From an uncultured Eubacteriales bacterium (lineage in GTDB: Bacteria > Bacillota > Clostridia > Christensenellales > Aristaeellaceae): a stretch of DNA of 45,567 nt. Below, in pieces: positions 15,205 to 23,773 of this stretch. The position numbers were made by a program, and so were the translations under genes. Under the pieces are notes generated by a model that worked only from the letters and a program-made list of their open reading frames with translations, was not told where the DNA came from and ran no database searches. The DNA is taken from the NCBI GenBank assembly GCA_902773895.1, contig CACYGB010000006.1, forward strand, positions 1-45,567, read 5' to 3'. How positions within the stretch are numbered: position 1 is the first letter of the stretch; every line of letters begins with the position of its first letter.

Positions 15205-16233
15205 ATGGATATCCGGGAAAACCTTGCCCAGATCGGGGAAGAACTGAAACAGGAACTGGCCCAGACCGACGCGTCCCAGGCGCTGGAAGCGCTGCGGGTG
15301 AAGGTGCTGGGCAAAAAGGGCAGCCTGACGGCCCTGCTGCGCGGCATGGGCCAGCTGAGCCCTGAGGAACGGCCGAAAATGGGCCAGATGATCAACGAAG
15401 CCCGGGAGAAGCTGACCGCCCTGCTGGATGAAAAGCAGGCGCAGCTGGCCGCCCGGGAAAAAGAGATGCGCCTGGCAGCGGAAGCCATTGATATTACCGA
15501 GCCCCGGGATCTGCCGCCCATCGGCGCGGAGCATCCCATTCAGCTGGTGCTGAACGAAGTGCTTTCCTGCTTTGAAGGCCTGGGCTTCCAGGTGGCGGAA
15601 GGCCCCGAGGTGGAGTTGGATAAATTCAATTTCGAACTGCTGAACCTGCCCAAGAATCATCCGGCCCGGGACGCGCAGGATACCTTCTATATCGACGACA
15701 ACATCGTGCTGCGCACCCATACCAGCCCGGTGCAGGCCCGCACCATGCTGACGAAGAAGCCGCCCATCCGCATCGTGTGCCCCGGCCGCGTGTTCCGCGC
15801 GGACGAGGTGGACGCCACCCACAGCCCCGTGTTCCATCAGATCGAGGGCCTGGTGATCGACAAGGACGTGACCATGGCCGACCTGAAGGGCACGCTGGAC
15901 GCCTTTGCCAAGCGGCTGTACGGCAGCGACATCGACGTGCGCTTCCGTCCTTCCTTCTTCCCGTTCACGGAGCCCAGCGCCGAAGTGGACCTGACCTGCT
16001 TCAACTGCCACGGTCAGGGCTGCCGCGTGTGCAAGGGCACCGGCTGGATCGAAGTGCTGGGCTGCGGCATGGTGAACCCCAAGGTGCTGGAAATGTGCGG
16101 CATCGACTCCAGCGTATATTCCGGCTTTGCCTTCGGCATCGGCCTGGAGCGCATCACCATGCTGCGCTACGGCATCAAGGATATGCGCCTGCTGTACGAA
16201 GGCGACCTTCGCTTCCTCAAGCAGTTCAGGTAA
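15205..16233 (+). CDS. pheS: Phenylalanyl-tRNA synthetase alpha subunit
   Basis: 342 residues, standard length. An N-terminal coiled-coil tRNA-binding arm (about 1-90) precedes the class II catalytic core, with motif 2 around VCPGRVFRADEVDATHSPVF and motif 3 in FGIGLERITMLRYGI. The Cys-rich CFNCHGQGCRVCKGTGW segment is typical of bacterial PheS. It forms the alpha2-beta2 enzyme with PheT and charges tRNA-Phe in the cytoplasm. Start ATG 15205 follows GAGGAGG. A longer open frame upstream covers the T-box and is not coding. An unusual 241-bp spacer separates it from pheT. Confidence 0.97.
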   Translation: MDIRENLAQIGEELKQELAQTDASQALEALRVKVLGKKGSLTALLRGMGQLSPEERPKMGQMINEAREKLTALLDEKQAQLAAREKEMRLAAEAIDITEPRDLPPIGAEHPIQLVLNEVLSCFEGLGFQVAEGPEVELDKFNFELLNLPKNHPARDAQDTFYIDDNIVLRTHTSPVQARTMLTKKPPIRIVCPGRVFRADEVDATHSPVFHQIEGLVIDKDVTMADLKGTLDAFAKRLYGSDIDVRFRPSFFPFTEPSAEVDLTCFNCHGQGCRVCKGTGWIEVLGCGMVNPKVLEMCGIDSSVYSGFAFGIGLERITMLRYGIKDMRLLYEGDLRFLKQFR

Positions 16234-16474
16234 GCAGTGCGAAAACACAGTGGGAAAGCAGGGCCTTTGCTGGAGCAGATTATTGACGCAAAAGTACCCT
16301 CCCGCTCCTTCCTGAAAAACACTTGGAGAGGATCCGGAAATAATTTGTTTTTGCAGCACGGGGAAACGCTGGAAAGCGGCGAAAAAGCGCATCCCGAAGA
16401 GGTTTTCGGAAGGGGCGCTGGAGAACCGCTTTTGACGCAAAAGCGGTTCCCCCGTCTATAGGAGGAAGATAAAA
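16234..16474 (+). other. pheS-pheT spacer with hairpin and repeated 12-mer
   Basis: This 241-bp gap has no credible gene. A perfect hairpin at 16424-16448 has 10-bp arms AACCGCTTTT and AAAAGCGGTT with loop GACGC. The 12-mer TTGACGCAAAAG occurs at 16283-16294 and again inside that hairpin at 16432-16443. There is no T-run after the hairpin, so it is not an obvious terminator. It may be an mRNA processing site or a small repeat. pheS and pheT are usually separated by a few bases only. Confidence 0.7.
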
Positions 16475-18862
16475 ATGAAAGTATCCATGAAATGGCTGAA
16501 GCAATATGCCGATATTCCCATGACGCCGGCGGAATATGAAAGCCGCATGATCATGACGGGCACCGGGGTGGAGGGCATTGAACCCCTGGGCGAAATCGAA
16601 AACGTGGTGGTGGGCCGGGTGCTCACCTGCCGGGATCACGAAAACAGCGACCACCTGCACGTATGCACGGTGGACGTGGGCGAAGCGGAGCCTTTGCAGA
16701 TCGTCTGCGGCGCGCCCAATGTGAAGGAAGGCATTCTGGTGCCGGTGGCCAAAATCGGCGCCAGGCTGCCCGGCGGTGTCGTGATCAAGAAAGGCAAGCT
16801 GCGGGGCGTGGAAAGCCAGGGCATGCTGTGCTCCGGCCCCGAAATCGGCGTGCCGGTGGAGCTGTACCCTTCTGTGGGCACCGCCGGGCTGCTGATCTTC
16901 CAGGAGGAATATCCCCTGGGCGCCGACGTGCGGCCCATCTTCGGCCTGGACGACACGGTGATCGACTTTGAGATCCTGGCCAATCGGCCGGACTGCCTGA
17001 GCGTTTGGGGCGTGGCCCGGGAAACCGCCGCCGCCATGGGCACCGAATTGAAGCTGCCCGAAATCAAGGTGCAGGAAGTGGGCGGCGACATCCATGACTT
17101 TGCCAGGGTGGATGTGCTGGAGAGCGAGCTGTGCCCCCGGTACGCCGCCAAAGTGGTGAAAAACGTGCGCATCGGGCCGTCGCCTGCCTGGCTGCGCCAG
17201 TATCTGTATGCCGCCGGAATGCGCTCCATCAACAATGTGGTGGATATTACCAACTTCATTATGCTGGAAACGGGCCATCCCATGCACGCCTTTGACCTGA
17301 GCAAAGTGCGCGGGAAGCACATCATCGTGCGCAAGGCGGAAAGCGGCGAAAAGCTGACCACCCTGGACGGCAAGGAATATGCGCTGAACGGCACCGAGCT
17401 GATGATCTGCGACGAAATGGGCCCCACAGGCCTGGCCGGCATCATGGGCGGCGAAGAAAGCGAAATCACCGAAAGCACGAAGGAAGTGCTGTTTGAATGC
17501 GCGTCCTTCGACCGCGCTTCCATCCGTATTACCGCCCGGGCCCTGGGCATCCGCACCGAATCCAGCGGACGGTTTGAACGCGGCGTGTCCCCGGCTACGG
17601 TGATGGACGCGCTGAACCGCGCCTGCCAGATGGTGAACGAGCTGGACGCCGGCGATGTGGTCAGCGGCGTTATCGACCTGTATCCCCAGCCGGTGCAGCC
17701 TGCCACGCTGACGGTGTCCTGCGTCCGGATGGCCCGCCGGGCCGGCGTGGATATTGCGCCGGAGGAAATGGAAAAGATCCTGAAAAAGCTGCTGTTCCAG
17801 GTGGAACGCAGCGGCGATCAGATGGTGATCACCGCGCCTGCCTTCCGCCAGGATGTGGACCAGGAAGCGGACATCTGCGAGGAAGTGCTGCGCTACGCCG
17901 GGTACGACCGCATCCCGATCACCCATCTGCGGGGCGAAACGCCCATGGGCGGCAACAACGACAAGGGCACGCGGCAGCAACTGATCCGCCGCCAGCTGAC
18001 CGGAATGGGCTTCTATGAGTCCATGACCTTCTCCTTTATTTCCTCCAAGGCCATCGCCCAGCTGGGCCTGCCCAAGGAGGATGAACGCAACAAGCCCCTG
18101 ATGGTGCGCAACCCCCTGGGCGAGGATACCGCCTGCATGCGCACCACGCTGCTGCCCGGCCTGCTGAAAACGCTGGCCACCAACATCAAGAACGGCAACG
18201 AAAACGGCCGGATCTACGAAATGGGCACCATCTTTGACGCCCAGCACCGTACGGCGGACGGCCTGCCCACGGAGCTGCCCGGCCTGGCCCTGGGCATGTA
18301 CGGGAATGTTGACTTTTACGCCATCCGCGGCGTGGTGGAGGCCCTGTGCCAGCAGGCGGGTATTTCCTGCACCATCGCATCCTGTGACGAACCGTACCTG
18401 CATCCCGGCCGCCGGGCCGCCCTGAAAGTGAATGATCAGGTGCTGGCTGTGGTAGGCGAAATGCACCCGGATGCCGCGGCACGGTTTGATCTGTCCGGCC
18501 GCTGCTATGTGGCCCAGGTGAACCTGCCGGTGTTCTTCGCCGCTTCCCGGCCTATGGGCACGGTGAACTCCATCGCCCGCTTCCCGGCCGTGAACCGCGA
18601 TCTGGCGCTGGTGATGAAGGAAAGCCAGCAGGTGGGCCCGCTGATGGATGCCATCCGGCACGGCTGCGGCGCGCTGCTGGAGGATATCCGGATGTTCGAC
18701 GTGTTCCGCGGCATCCAGATCGGCGCGGGCAATAAGTCCGTGGCCTTCTCGCTGACTTACCGCGCGGCCGACCATACCCTGACCGAGGAAGAAATCAACC
18801 GCCAGACGGAAAAAGCGCTGAAGATCGCCAAAGAGCAGTTCGGCGCCGTGCTGCGGGCGTAA
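16475..18862 (+). CDS. pheT: Phenylalanyl-tRNA synthetase beta subunit
   Basis: 795 residues, full bacterial length. Domain order: N-terminal region, tRNA-binding OB fold (about 40-150, VVVGRVLTCRDHENSDHLHV), the B3/B4 editing domain (about 210-390, HPMHAFDLSKVRG and GIMGGEESE), B5 (about 400-470), the catalytic-like core, and the C-terminal anticodon-binding FDX-ACB domain (ending around ALKIAKEQFG). It pairs with PheS. An AGGAGG site precedes ATG 16475. It is transcribed from the T-box promoter with pheS. Downstream lies a gene-free repeat block with strong hairpins. Confidence 0.97.
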   Translation: MKVSMKWLKQYADIPMTPAEYESRMIMTGTGVEGIEPLGEIENVVVGRVLTCRDHENSDHLHVCTVDVGEAEPLQIVCGAPNVKEGILVPVAKIGARLPGGVVIKKGKLRGVESQGMLCSGPEIGVPVELYPSVGTAGLLIFQEEYPLGADVRPIFGLDDTVIDFEILANRPDCLSVWGVARETAAAMGTELKLPEIKVQEVGGDIHDFARVDVLESELCPRYAAKVVKNVRIGPSPAWLRQYLYAAGMRSINNVVDITNFIMLETGHPMHAFDLSKVRGKHIIVRKAESGEKLTTLDGKEYALNGTELMICDEMGPTGLAGIMGGEESEITESTKEVLFECASFDRASIRITARALGIRTESSGRFERGVSPATVMDALNRACQMVNELDAGDVVSGVIDLYPQPVQPATLTVSCVRMARRAGVDIAPEEMEKILKKLLFQVERSGDQMVITAPAFRQDVDQEADICEEVLRYAGYDRIPITHLRGETPMGGNNDKGTRQQLIRRQLTGMGFYESMTFSFISSKAIAQLGLPKEDERNKPLMVRNPLGEDTACMRTTLLPGLLKTLATNIKNGNENGRIYEMGTIFDAQHRTADGLPTELPGLALGMYGNVDFYAIRGVVEALCQQAGISCTIASCDEPYLHPGRRAALKVNDQVLAVVGEMHPDAAARFDLSGRCYVAQVNLPVFFAASRPMGTVNSIARFPAVNRDLALVMKESQQVGPLMDAIRHGCGALLEDIRMFDVFRGIQIGAGNKSVAFSLTYRAADHTLTEEEINRQTEKALKIAKEQFGAVLRA

Positions 18863-18929
18863 CGGAGGGAACGCCGGGGCGTTGCTCCAAGCCTGCAGGG
18901 GAAACGCTGGGACGCTGCCCCAGGCCCCG

Positions 18930-18952
18930 CCGGGGAGGATGATCCTCCCCGG
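18930..18952. repeat. GC palindrome of the repeat family, copy 1
   Basis: CCGGGGAGGA and TCCTCCCCGG arms with loop TGA. A matching palindrome with loop GGC is at 45345-45367, in the same flanking context (CCCAGGC-CCGCCGGGG... and CTTGCGGATG or GTTGCGGATG after it). Confidence 0.85.
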
Positions 18953-19040
18953 ACCCAATCCGTTGCGGATGCTGCATGACTTTCTTATCAAGCAATGCTC
19001 CGCAGCTGCGGAGGAAACGAAAACCTGCCGCTCCCGGGCA

Positions 19041-19142
19041 GGCCGGCTTTGCCGGCCAGCCTGTGCGCAAGCGCACAGGGAAAAGGCTGGGGATTTTCCG
19101 AAAAACAAGCAAGCTTGTTTTCTCGGAAATCCCCAGCCTTTT
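19041..19142. terminator. Three consecutive hairpins, the last about 62 nt long
   Basis: Hairpin 1: GGCCGGC/GCCGGCC (19041-19057). Hairpin 2: CCTGTGCGC/GCGCACAGG (19060-19079). Hairpin 3: an almost perfect inverted repeat over 19081-19142 beginning AAAAGGCTGGGGAT and ending ATCCCCAGCCTTTT. The last could stop transcription from either direction between the converging pheT and tsaC genes. This group is missing from the copy at 45317-45567. Confidence 0.7.
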
Positions 19143-19238
19143 CAGTTGCCCGGGAGCTCTCTTGTCGACACAGAAAGTTCCAGGCGCATACTGTTTGTTT
19201 TTTAGTTTGCCATATCGCCAAGGCGGGTCCAGGGACGA

Positions 19239-19278
19239 ACCGCAGGCAACCGCCTGTGGCGGATGTTTTGCCTGCGGT
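19239..19278. repeat. Nested double-stem palindrome of the repeat family
   Basis: The outer arms ACCGCAGGCAA and TTGCCTGCGGT enclose an inner stem CCGCC-TGT-GGCGG. The identical structure with one base change is at 45526-45565. It sits inside the arms GGGTCCAGGGAC ... GTCCCTGG of module 1. Confidence 0.85.
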
Positions 19279-19555
19279 GAGATCAACCGAAACAAGCAAT
19301 CTCCCCTGTGGGGAGTTGCGCCGATTGAGGCTGCGGACCAATGTCCCTGGTTCGGGGGTTCGGAGGCTGAAGAAGCCCAGCGTCTCTATTGCCCGGGAGT
19401 TCTCTTGTCGTCCTGAAAGCAGCAGGCACATATTGCCTGTTTTTTTCCAGGTGTGCCATATTGCCAAAGTGGGTCCAGGGACCGATGGTCCCTGGTTCGG
19501 GGGTTTGGGGGCTGAAGAAGCCCCCAATGCTCCCCTCGCGCGCTGCGCAATTGCG

Positions 19556-20572
19556 TTAAACCTGCACGATGTCGAAGGCAGCAGCGCGGGCCATGCGGTT
19601 CATGACGGCCAGGCCTTCGCCAACCGCCTCCCAGCCCTGGGCCAGGATCAGGCTGCAGCCGGTTTCATCCATTTCCCGCAGGCGCTGGAAAAGGCAGTGG
19701 GCGGTGGCCAGCGGCGTATCGCCCAACGGGTATACGCGACGGCTGCCGAACCGGGACAGCAAGGAATCATGGGCCAGGATCACGGCGTTTTCTGCCGCGT
19801 CGTACCGGCGGATCAGCTCGGATACTACTGCGTCGTCGCCGCCCACAACGACGGTCATCTTGGCTTTGGGGGCGTAGTGGCGGTGTTTCATGCCGGGGGA
19901 AGGGGCGGTTTCGCCCTCTTTCAGCGGCCGCATCACGCTGGGAGCCACGGTGCATTGTCCGGCTACGGCGGCAATATCTTCCGGGGTAACGGCGCCGGGC
20001 CGCAGCACGCAGGGGATGGGGCCGGTCAGATCCACCACCGTGGATTCCACGCCCACCTGACAGGCGCCGCCATCCAGGATCAGGGGAATGCGGCCCTGCA
20101 TATCCTCATACACATGCCGGGCTGTGGTGGGGCTGGGACGGCCGGAGCGGTTGGCGCTGGGGGCGGCAATTGGCAGGCCGCACGCATCCAGCAGGGCCAG
20201 GGCTACGGGATGACGGGGACAGCGCACGGCCACGGAGGGCAGCCCGGCTGTGGTGACATCCGGCACGGCGTTTGTCTTCCGCAGCAGCATGGTCATGGGC
20301 CCGGGCCAGTAGGCAGCCATCAGTTTCCGGGCGGTACCGGTGACTTCGCAAAGCCCTTCCAGCTGTTCCGAATGGGCCACATGGACGATCAGCGGGTTAT
20401 CCGCCGGCCGTTCCTTGGCGGCAAATATGGCGCGCACCGCCTGCTCGTCCAGGGCGTTGGCGCCCAGTCCGTACACCGTTTCTGTGGGGAAAGCTACCAC
20501 CTGGCCCTGGCGGAAAAGTTCAGCTGCCTGCCGGACGGCGGCTTCATCGGCAGGCAGACACAGTGTGTTCAT
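19556..20572 (-). CDS. Threonylcarbamoyl-AMP synthase, TsaC/Sua5 long form
   Basis: 338 residues: an N-terminal YrdC domain (about 8-200) with KERPADNPLIVHV and SANRSGRPSPTTA, and a C-terminal Sua5 domain (about 215-338), the two-domain form as in Bacillus YwlC. It makes threonylcarbamoyl-AMP from threonine, bicarbonate and ATP, the first step of t6A37 modification of ANN-decoding tRNAs, in the cytoplasm. ATG 20572 is preceded by AAAGGAG at about 10 nt. The longer open frame to 20665 covers the promoter. It is divergent from nadK and ends against the repeat block. Confidence 0.95.
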   Translation of the reverse strand: MNTLCLPADEAAVRQAAELFRQGQVVAFPTETVYGLGANALDEQAVRAIFAAKERPADNPLIVHVAHSEQLEGLCEVTGTARKLMAAYWPGPMTMLLRKTNAVPDVTTAGLPSVAVRCPRHPVALALLDACGLPIAAPSANRSGRPSPTTARHVYEDMQGRIPLILDGGACQVGVESTVVDLTGPIPCVLRPGAVTPEDIAAVAGQCTVAPSVMRPLKEGETAPSPGMKHRHYAPKAKMTVVVGGDDAVVSELIRRYDAAENAVILAHDSLLSRFGSRRVYPLGDTPLATAHCLFQRLREMDETGCSLILAQGWEAVGEGLAVMNRMARAAAFDIVQV

Positions 20573-20594
20573 GAATGGAAGGCTCCTTTCCGAT

Positions 20595-20614
20595 GCCGGC
20601 TTCGGGAAGCCGGC
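20595..20614 (-). promoter_or_regulatory. Hairpin in the tsaC/sua5 leader
   Basis: GCCGGCTTC and GAAGCCGGC arms with a 2-base centre, between the minus-strand promoter and just before the ribosome site. It could influence translation or mRNA stability. No known riboswitch is recognised. Confidence 0.5.
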
Positions 20615-20624
20615 TTGCCGGATC

Positions 20625-20653
20625 ATGATAGACGCTTGCGCGGTTTTTGTCAA
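20625..20653 (-). promoter_or_regulatory. Sigma-A promoter of tsaC/sua5
   Basis: On the minus strand TTGACA (20653-20648), a 17-bp spacer and TATCAT (20630-20625). Confidence 0.85.
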
Positions 20654-20690
20654 GTGAATCGTCAAAAATACAGAATATTGGCCGGGATGC

Positions 20691-20719
20691 TTGTGTTTTT
20701 TTTATGAATATGATATGAT
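20691..20719 (+). promoter_or_regulatory. Promoter of the nadK-argR-recN operon
   Basis: TTGTGT (20691-20696), a 17-bp AT-rich spacer and TATGAT (20714-20719), 24 bp before the nadK start. Confidence 0.7.
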
Positions 20720-20743
20720 AATTATGCAGAACGGAGGAATGAA

Positions 20744-21601
20744 ATGAAGCCTGCCTTCTTTTTCTATGCCAATCCCTATCAGACCCGCAGCGTGGAGGCT
20801 GCCCGCAGCCTGGCAGCGTGCCTGCGGCAGCACGGCGCCGCTGTTTACACGGAAAAATGGCTGACAGCGCTGGGCATCGGCGAATGCGCCGAGCTGGAGA
20901 AGATGCCGTCCGGCGTAAAGGCCCTGATTGCTTTCGGAGGCGACGGAACGCTGCTGAGGGCGGCGGCCAGCGCCGCGCAGCAGCAGGTGCCCTTGTTTGG
21001 CGTGCATGCGGGCACGGTGGGTTTTTTAATGGACGGCGATGCCGACCAGCCGGCGGAAACGGCGGCGCTGCTGCTGAAAGAAGAATACCGGCTGGAAGTG
21101 TGCCCCATGCTGGAAGTGAATTTTTCCGGGAAGCGCTATCTGGCGCTGAACGACCTGTCGCTGACCCGGGGTGAGCATCCCGGCGTCATCGAAACCACCG
21201 TCCTGGCGGACGGGGAACGGGTGATGGGCGCCCACGGGGACGGCATCGTGGTGGCCACGCCCCTGGGCTCCACGGCGTATGCCCTGTCCTCCGGCGGGCC
21301 CATTGTGCGGCCCGACGTACAGTGCCTGACGGTGACGGCCATCGCGGCCAGGGAACTGCTGCTGCGGCCGGTGCTGCTGCCATTGACGGCCCGGGTGACG
21401 CTGATCGCCCACGGGCGGGACAGGCGGCGGCTGCAATTGGCCATTGACGGCCAGACGCTGCTGCCGGTGACGGACGAAATCCGGGTGGAGATGTGCCTGG
21501 CCCCGGAGGAGGCGCTGCTGATCCGTCCCCGGAATCATCAGTTTTTTTCCACCCTGCGCAGGAAGCAGAGAATCTGGAACCAAGACGAAGAACAGGAGTG
21601 A
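20744..21601 (+). CDS. nadK: NAD kinase
   Basis: 285 residues. The NAD kinase signature GGDGT is at 65-69, followed by the conserved LNDLSLTRG segment and the HGDGIVVATPLGSTAYALSS glycine-rich substrate loop. It phosphorylates NAD to NADP in the cytoplasm. GGAGG precedes the ATG. It is first of a three-gene operon with argR and recN, a gene order common in Clostridia and Bacilli, and the 8-bp gap to argR supports co-transcription. Confidence 0.95.
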   Translation: MKPAFFFYANPYQTRSVEAARSLAACLRQHGAAVYTEKWLTALGIGECAELEKMPSGVKALIAFGGDGTLLRAAASAAQQQVPLFGVHAGTVGFLMDGDADQPAETAALLLKEEYRLEVCPMLEVNFSGKRYLALNDLSLTRGEHPGVIETTVLADGERVMGAHGDGIVVATPLGSTAYALSSGGPIVRPDVQCLTVTAIAARELLLRPVLLPLTARVTLIAHGRDRRRLQLAIDGQTLLPVTDEIRVEMCLAPEEALLIRPRNHQFFSTLRRKQRIWNQDEEQE

Positions 21602-21609
21602 AGTGAGAC

Positions 21610-22059
21610 ATGAAAAACGCACGGCAGACGGCGATCCTGAGCCTGATCGAGCAATACGATATCGAAACGCAGGAGGAGCTGGCCGCGAAGCTGCGGGAGC
21701 AGGGCATCGTGGTGACCCAGGCCACGGTATCCCGGGATATCAAGGAACTGCGGCTGCTGAAGGTGCTGTCCTCCAAGGGCGGCTATAAATACGCTACGGC
21801 GGACAAGGCGGAGCGCGGGCTCAGCGACCGTTTCGTGCGCATGTTCAAGGATTCGGTGCTCAGCATCAGCTATGCCAGCAACATCATCGTGATCAAAACC
21901 CTGCCGGGCAGCGCCAACGCCGCCGCGGAGGCCATCGACTCCATGCGGCTGCCGGAGATCCTGGGCACCATGGCCGGAGACAACACCATCCTGGCCGTCG
22001 CCACCAAGGAAGAGGAAGCCGCCAAGGCCGCCGACGCCTTCCGGGATCTGCTGAAGTAA
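21610..22059 (+). CDS. argR: Arginine repressor ArgR/AhrC
   Basis: 149 residues, typical length. An N-terminal winged helix (about 1-70) with TQATVSRDIKELRLLKV as the DNA-recognition segment, and a C-terminal hexamerisation and arginine-binding domain with LGTMAGDNTILAV. It represses arginine biosynthesis and activates catabolism when arginine is bound. It sits between nadK and recN, as in many Bacillota. No arginine biosynthesis genes are in the window, so its targets are elsewhere. A GGAG site precedes ATG 21610. Confidence 0.95.
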   Translation: MKNARQTAILSLIEQYDIETQEELAAKLREQGIVVTQATVSRDIKELRLLKVLSSKGGYKYATADKAERGLSDRFVRMFKDSVLSISYASNIIVIKTLPGSANAAAEAIDSMRLPEILGTMAGDNTILAVATKEEEAAKAADAFRDLLK

Positions 22060-22073
22060 ATCGAGGAATCAAT

Positions 22074-23729
22074 ATGCTGCTTTCCTTATCGATCCGAAAT
22101 ATTGCGCTGATGGATCAGATGCAGGTGGAATTTTCCACCGGCTTTCACGTGCTGACCGGCGAAACGGGCGCGGGCAAGTCCATCCTGGTGGACGCGGTGG
22201 CGCTGCTGCTGGGCGGCCGGGCGCAGAAGGAGCTGATCCGAAAAGGCGAGGAAAAGGCCCGGGTGGAGGGCCTTTTTGACGTGAGCGACTGCCCGCCTGT
22301 CCGGGAAATGCTGAAAGAGCAGGAACTGGAGGAGGGCAGCGAACTGATCCTGAGCCGGGAAATCACGGCACAGGGCCGCTCCTCCTGCCGGGTCAACGGC
22401 ACGCTGATGCCGCTTTCCCAGTACCAGCAGTTCACGTCGCTGCTGATGGATATTCACGGCCAGCACGAGCATCAGTCCCTGATGGACGAAAAACGCCACC
22501 TGGGGATGCTGGACGCCACCGGGGATGAAAAACACCGGCAGCTGATGGATGCCGTGCAGCAGGATTACGCCGCCTGGCGGGAGGTCCGTCGGCGGCTGGA
22601 TCAATTGCAGAAGCAAAGCGCCCAGGCCAGCGAGCGGATGGAGCTGCTTCGGATCCGGCAGAAGGAACTGAAGGGCGCCCGCCTGACGGCCGGGGAAGAG
22701 GAGGAGCTGGCGAGGGAACGGGACCGCTTCCGCCATGCCGAAAAAATCGAGGAGGGCCTTCGGGAAGCGTATGAAAGCGTCTATGACGGCGCCGCCCCGG
22801 CGGCGGAAGCCCTGCGTACCGCCGTCAACGCCCTTTCGCCCATTGAACAATTGGATGACGCCTACGCTTCCCTGCGCGCCCGGATCGACGGGCTGTATTA
22901 CGAGGCGGAGGACATCGGGCTGACGCTGCGGGATCTGCTGTCCCATCTGGACAGCGACCCGGACCGGCTGGAGCAGGTGCAGGCGCGGCTGGATCTGATT
23001 CGGCGGCTGAGCCGCAAGTACGGCGGCGCGTCCACCGGGGAAATGATCGAAAAACTGAAGGAGATCCAGCAGGAGCTGGCCGGCTTTGAAAGCCTGGATG
23101 ACGATATGGACGAGGCGGCGAAGCAGGAAAAGGCGCTGCATGCCCGGTATGAGCAGTCGGCCCAGGCGCTGACCGCTTCGCGAAAGGCGCTGGCCCGGAA
23201 ATTTGAAAAGGATATGGAGCAGCAGCTCAACGACCTGAACATGGCCGGCACCCGTTTTTCGGTGCGCCTGACGCCGTGCCCGCCCGGCAGCCTGGGCAGC
23301 GAAACGGCGGCGTTCCTGATCGCGCCCAACAAAGGGGAGGACCTGCAGCCGCTGTCCCGGATCGCGTCCGGCGGCGAACTGTCCCGGCTGATGCTGGCCA
23401 TCAAATCGGTGGCGGCCCGGCGGGAAGGCGTTCCCAGCATGATTTTTGATGAAATCGACACCGGCATTTCCGGCCGGGCAGCCCAGGTGGTGGGGGAAAA
23501 AATGGCGGCCATCGCCCGGGAACATCAGGTGCTGTGCGTCACCCACCTGCAGCAGATCGCCGCGCTGGCCGATCACCACTACCTGGTGGAAAAATATGAC
23601 GACGGCGAACGTACCCACACCCGTCTGACGCCCCTGGAAGGGGAAGCGCGGGTGAACGAAATTGCCAGGATGCTGGGCGGCGACGAGGAAAGCGCCCGGA
23701 AGCACGCCCGGGAAATGCTGCGGAAATAA
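22074..23729 (+). CDS. recN: DNA repair protein RecN
   Basis: 551 residues of the SMC-like RecN family: N-terminal ATPase half with Walker A GETGAGKS (about 28-35), a central coiled coil (about 150-380), then the signature SRIASGGELSRLMLAIK and Walker B SMIFDEIDTGISG. It acts early at double-strand breaks, bridging DNA ends before recombination. It is last in the nadK-argR-recN operon, starts 14 bp after argR and is closed by a strong bidirectional terminator. Confidence 0.96.
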   Translation: MLLSLSIRNIALMDQMQVEFSTGFHVLTGETGAGKSILVDAVALLLGGRAQKELIRKGEEKARVEGLFDVSDCPPVREMLKEQELEEGSELILSREITAQGRSSCRVNGTLMPLSQYQQFTSLLMDIHGQHEHQSLMDEKRHLGMLDATGDEKHRQLMDAVQQDYAAWREVRRRLDQLQKQSAQASERMELLRIRQKELKGARLTAGEEEELARERDRFRHAEKIEEGLREAYESVYDGAAPAAEALRTAVNALSPIEQLDDAYASLRARIDGLYYEAEDIGLTLRDLLSHLDSDPDRLEQVQARLDLIRRLSRKYGGASTGEMIEKLKEIQQELAGFESLDDDMDEAAKQEKALHARYEQSAQALTASRKALARKFEKDMEQQLNDLNMAGTRFSVRLTPCPPGSLGSETAAFLIAPNKGEDLQPLSRIASGGELSRLMLAIKSVAARREGVPSMIFDEIDTGISGRAAQVVGEKMAAIAREHQVLCVTHLQQIAALADHHYLVEKYDDGERTHTRLTPLEGEARVNEIARMLGGDEESARKHAREMLRK

Positions 23730-23733
23730 GCAT

Positions 23734-23768
23734 AAAAAGAGCCTTAGCGGTTGCTAAGGCTCTTTTTT
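23734..23768. terminator. Bidirectional terminator between recN and znuA-like gene
   Basis: AAAAAGAGCCTTAGC and GCTAAGGCTCTTTTTT with a GGTT loop. T-runs on both strands serve the converging recN and the metal-binding lipoprotein gene. Confidence 0.93.
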
Positions 23769-23773
23769 ACGCG

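Larger units (their letters stand above)
18863..19555. repeat. Gene-free block of palindromic repeats between pheT and tsaC
   Basis: Almost 700 bp without a credible gene, between two genes that converge. In order: a GC-rich segment with palindrome 18930-18952, three hairpins at 19041-19142, then two related modules. Each module has TTGCCCGGGAG, then TCTCTTGTCG, a T-run, GCCATAT, GGGTCCAGGGAC ... GTCCCTGG and GGCTGAAGAAGCCC (about 19145-19388 and 19389-19527). Parts recur at 45317-45567. Open frames crossing it (18995-20707, 18988-19527) read straight through the palindromes and are not coding. It resembles a family of dispersed intergenic palindromic elements. Confidence 0.8.

Noticed and set aside
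16237-16461. Possible 74-residue gene between pheS and pheT
   Set aside because: No ribosome site, translation without recognisable features, and it spans the hairpin and repeated 12-mer.
16280-19108. 942-residue minus-strand open frame opposite pheT
   Set aside because: Antisense of a clear pheT; its translation is His/Gln/Gly-rich with no domain.
18863-19555. CRISPR array
   Set aside because: Repeats are few, of unequal length and themselves nested palindromes. There are no regular spacers and no cas genes.
18995-20707. 570-residue plus-strand open frame across the repeat block and tsaC
   Set aside because: It reads through several palindromes and the antisense of tsaC. The tsaC gene on the minus strand explains the coding signal.
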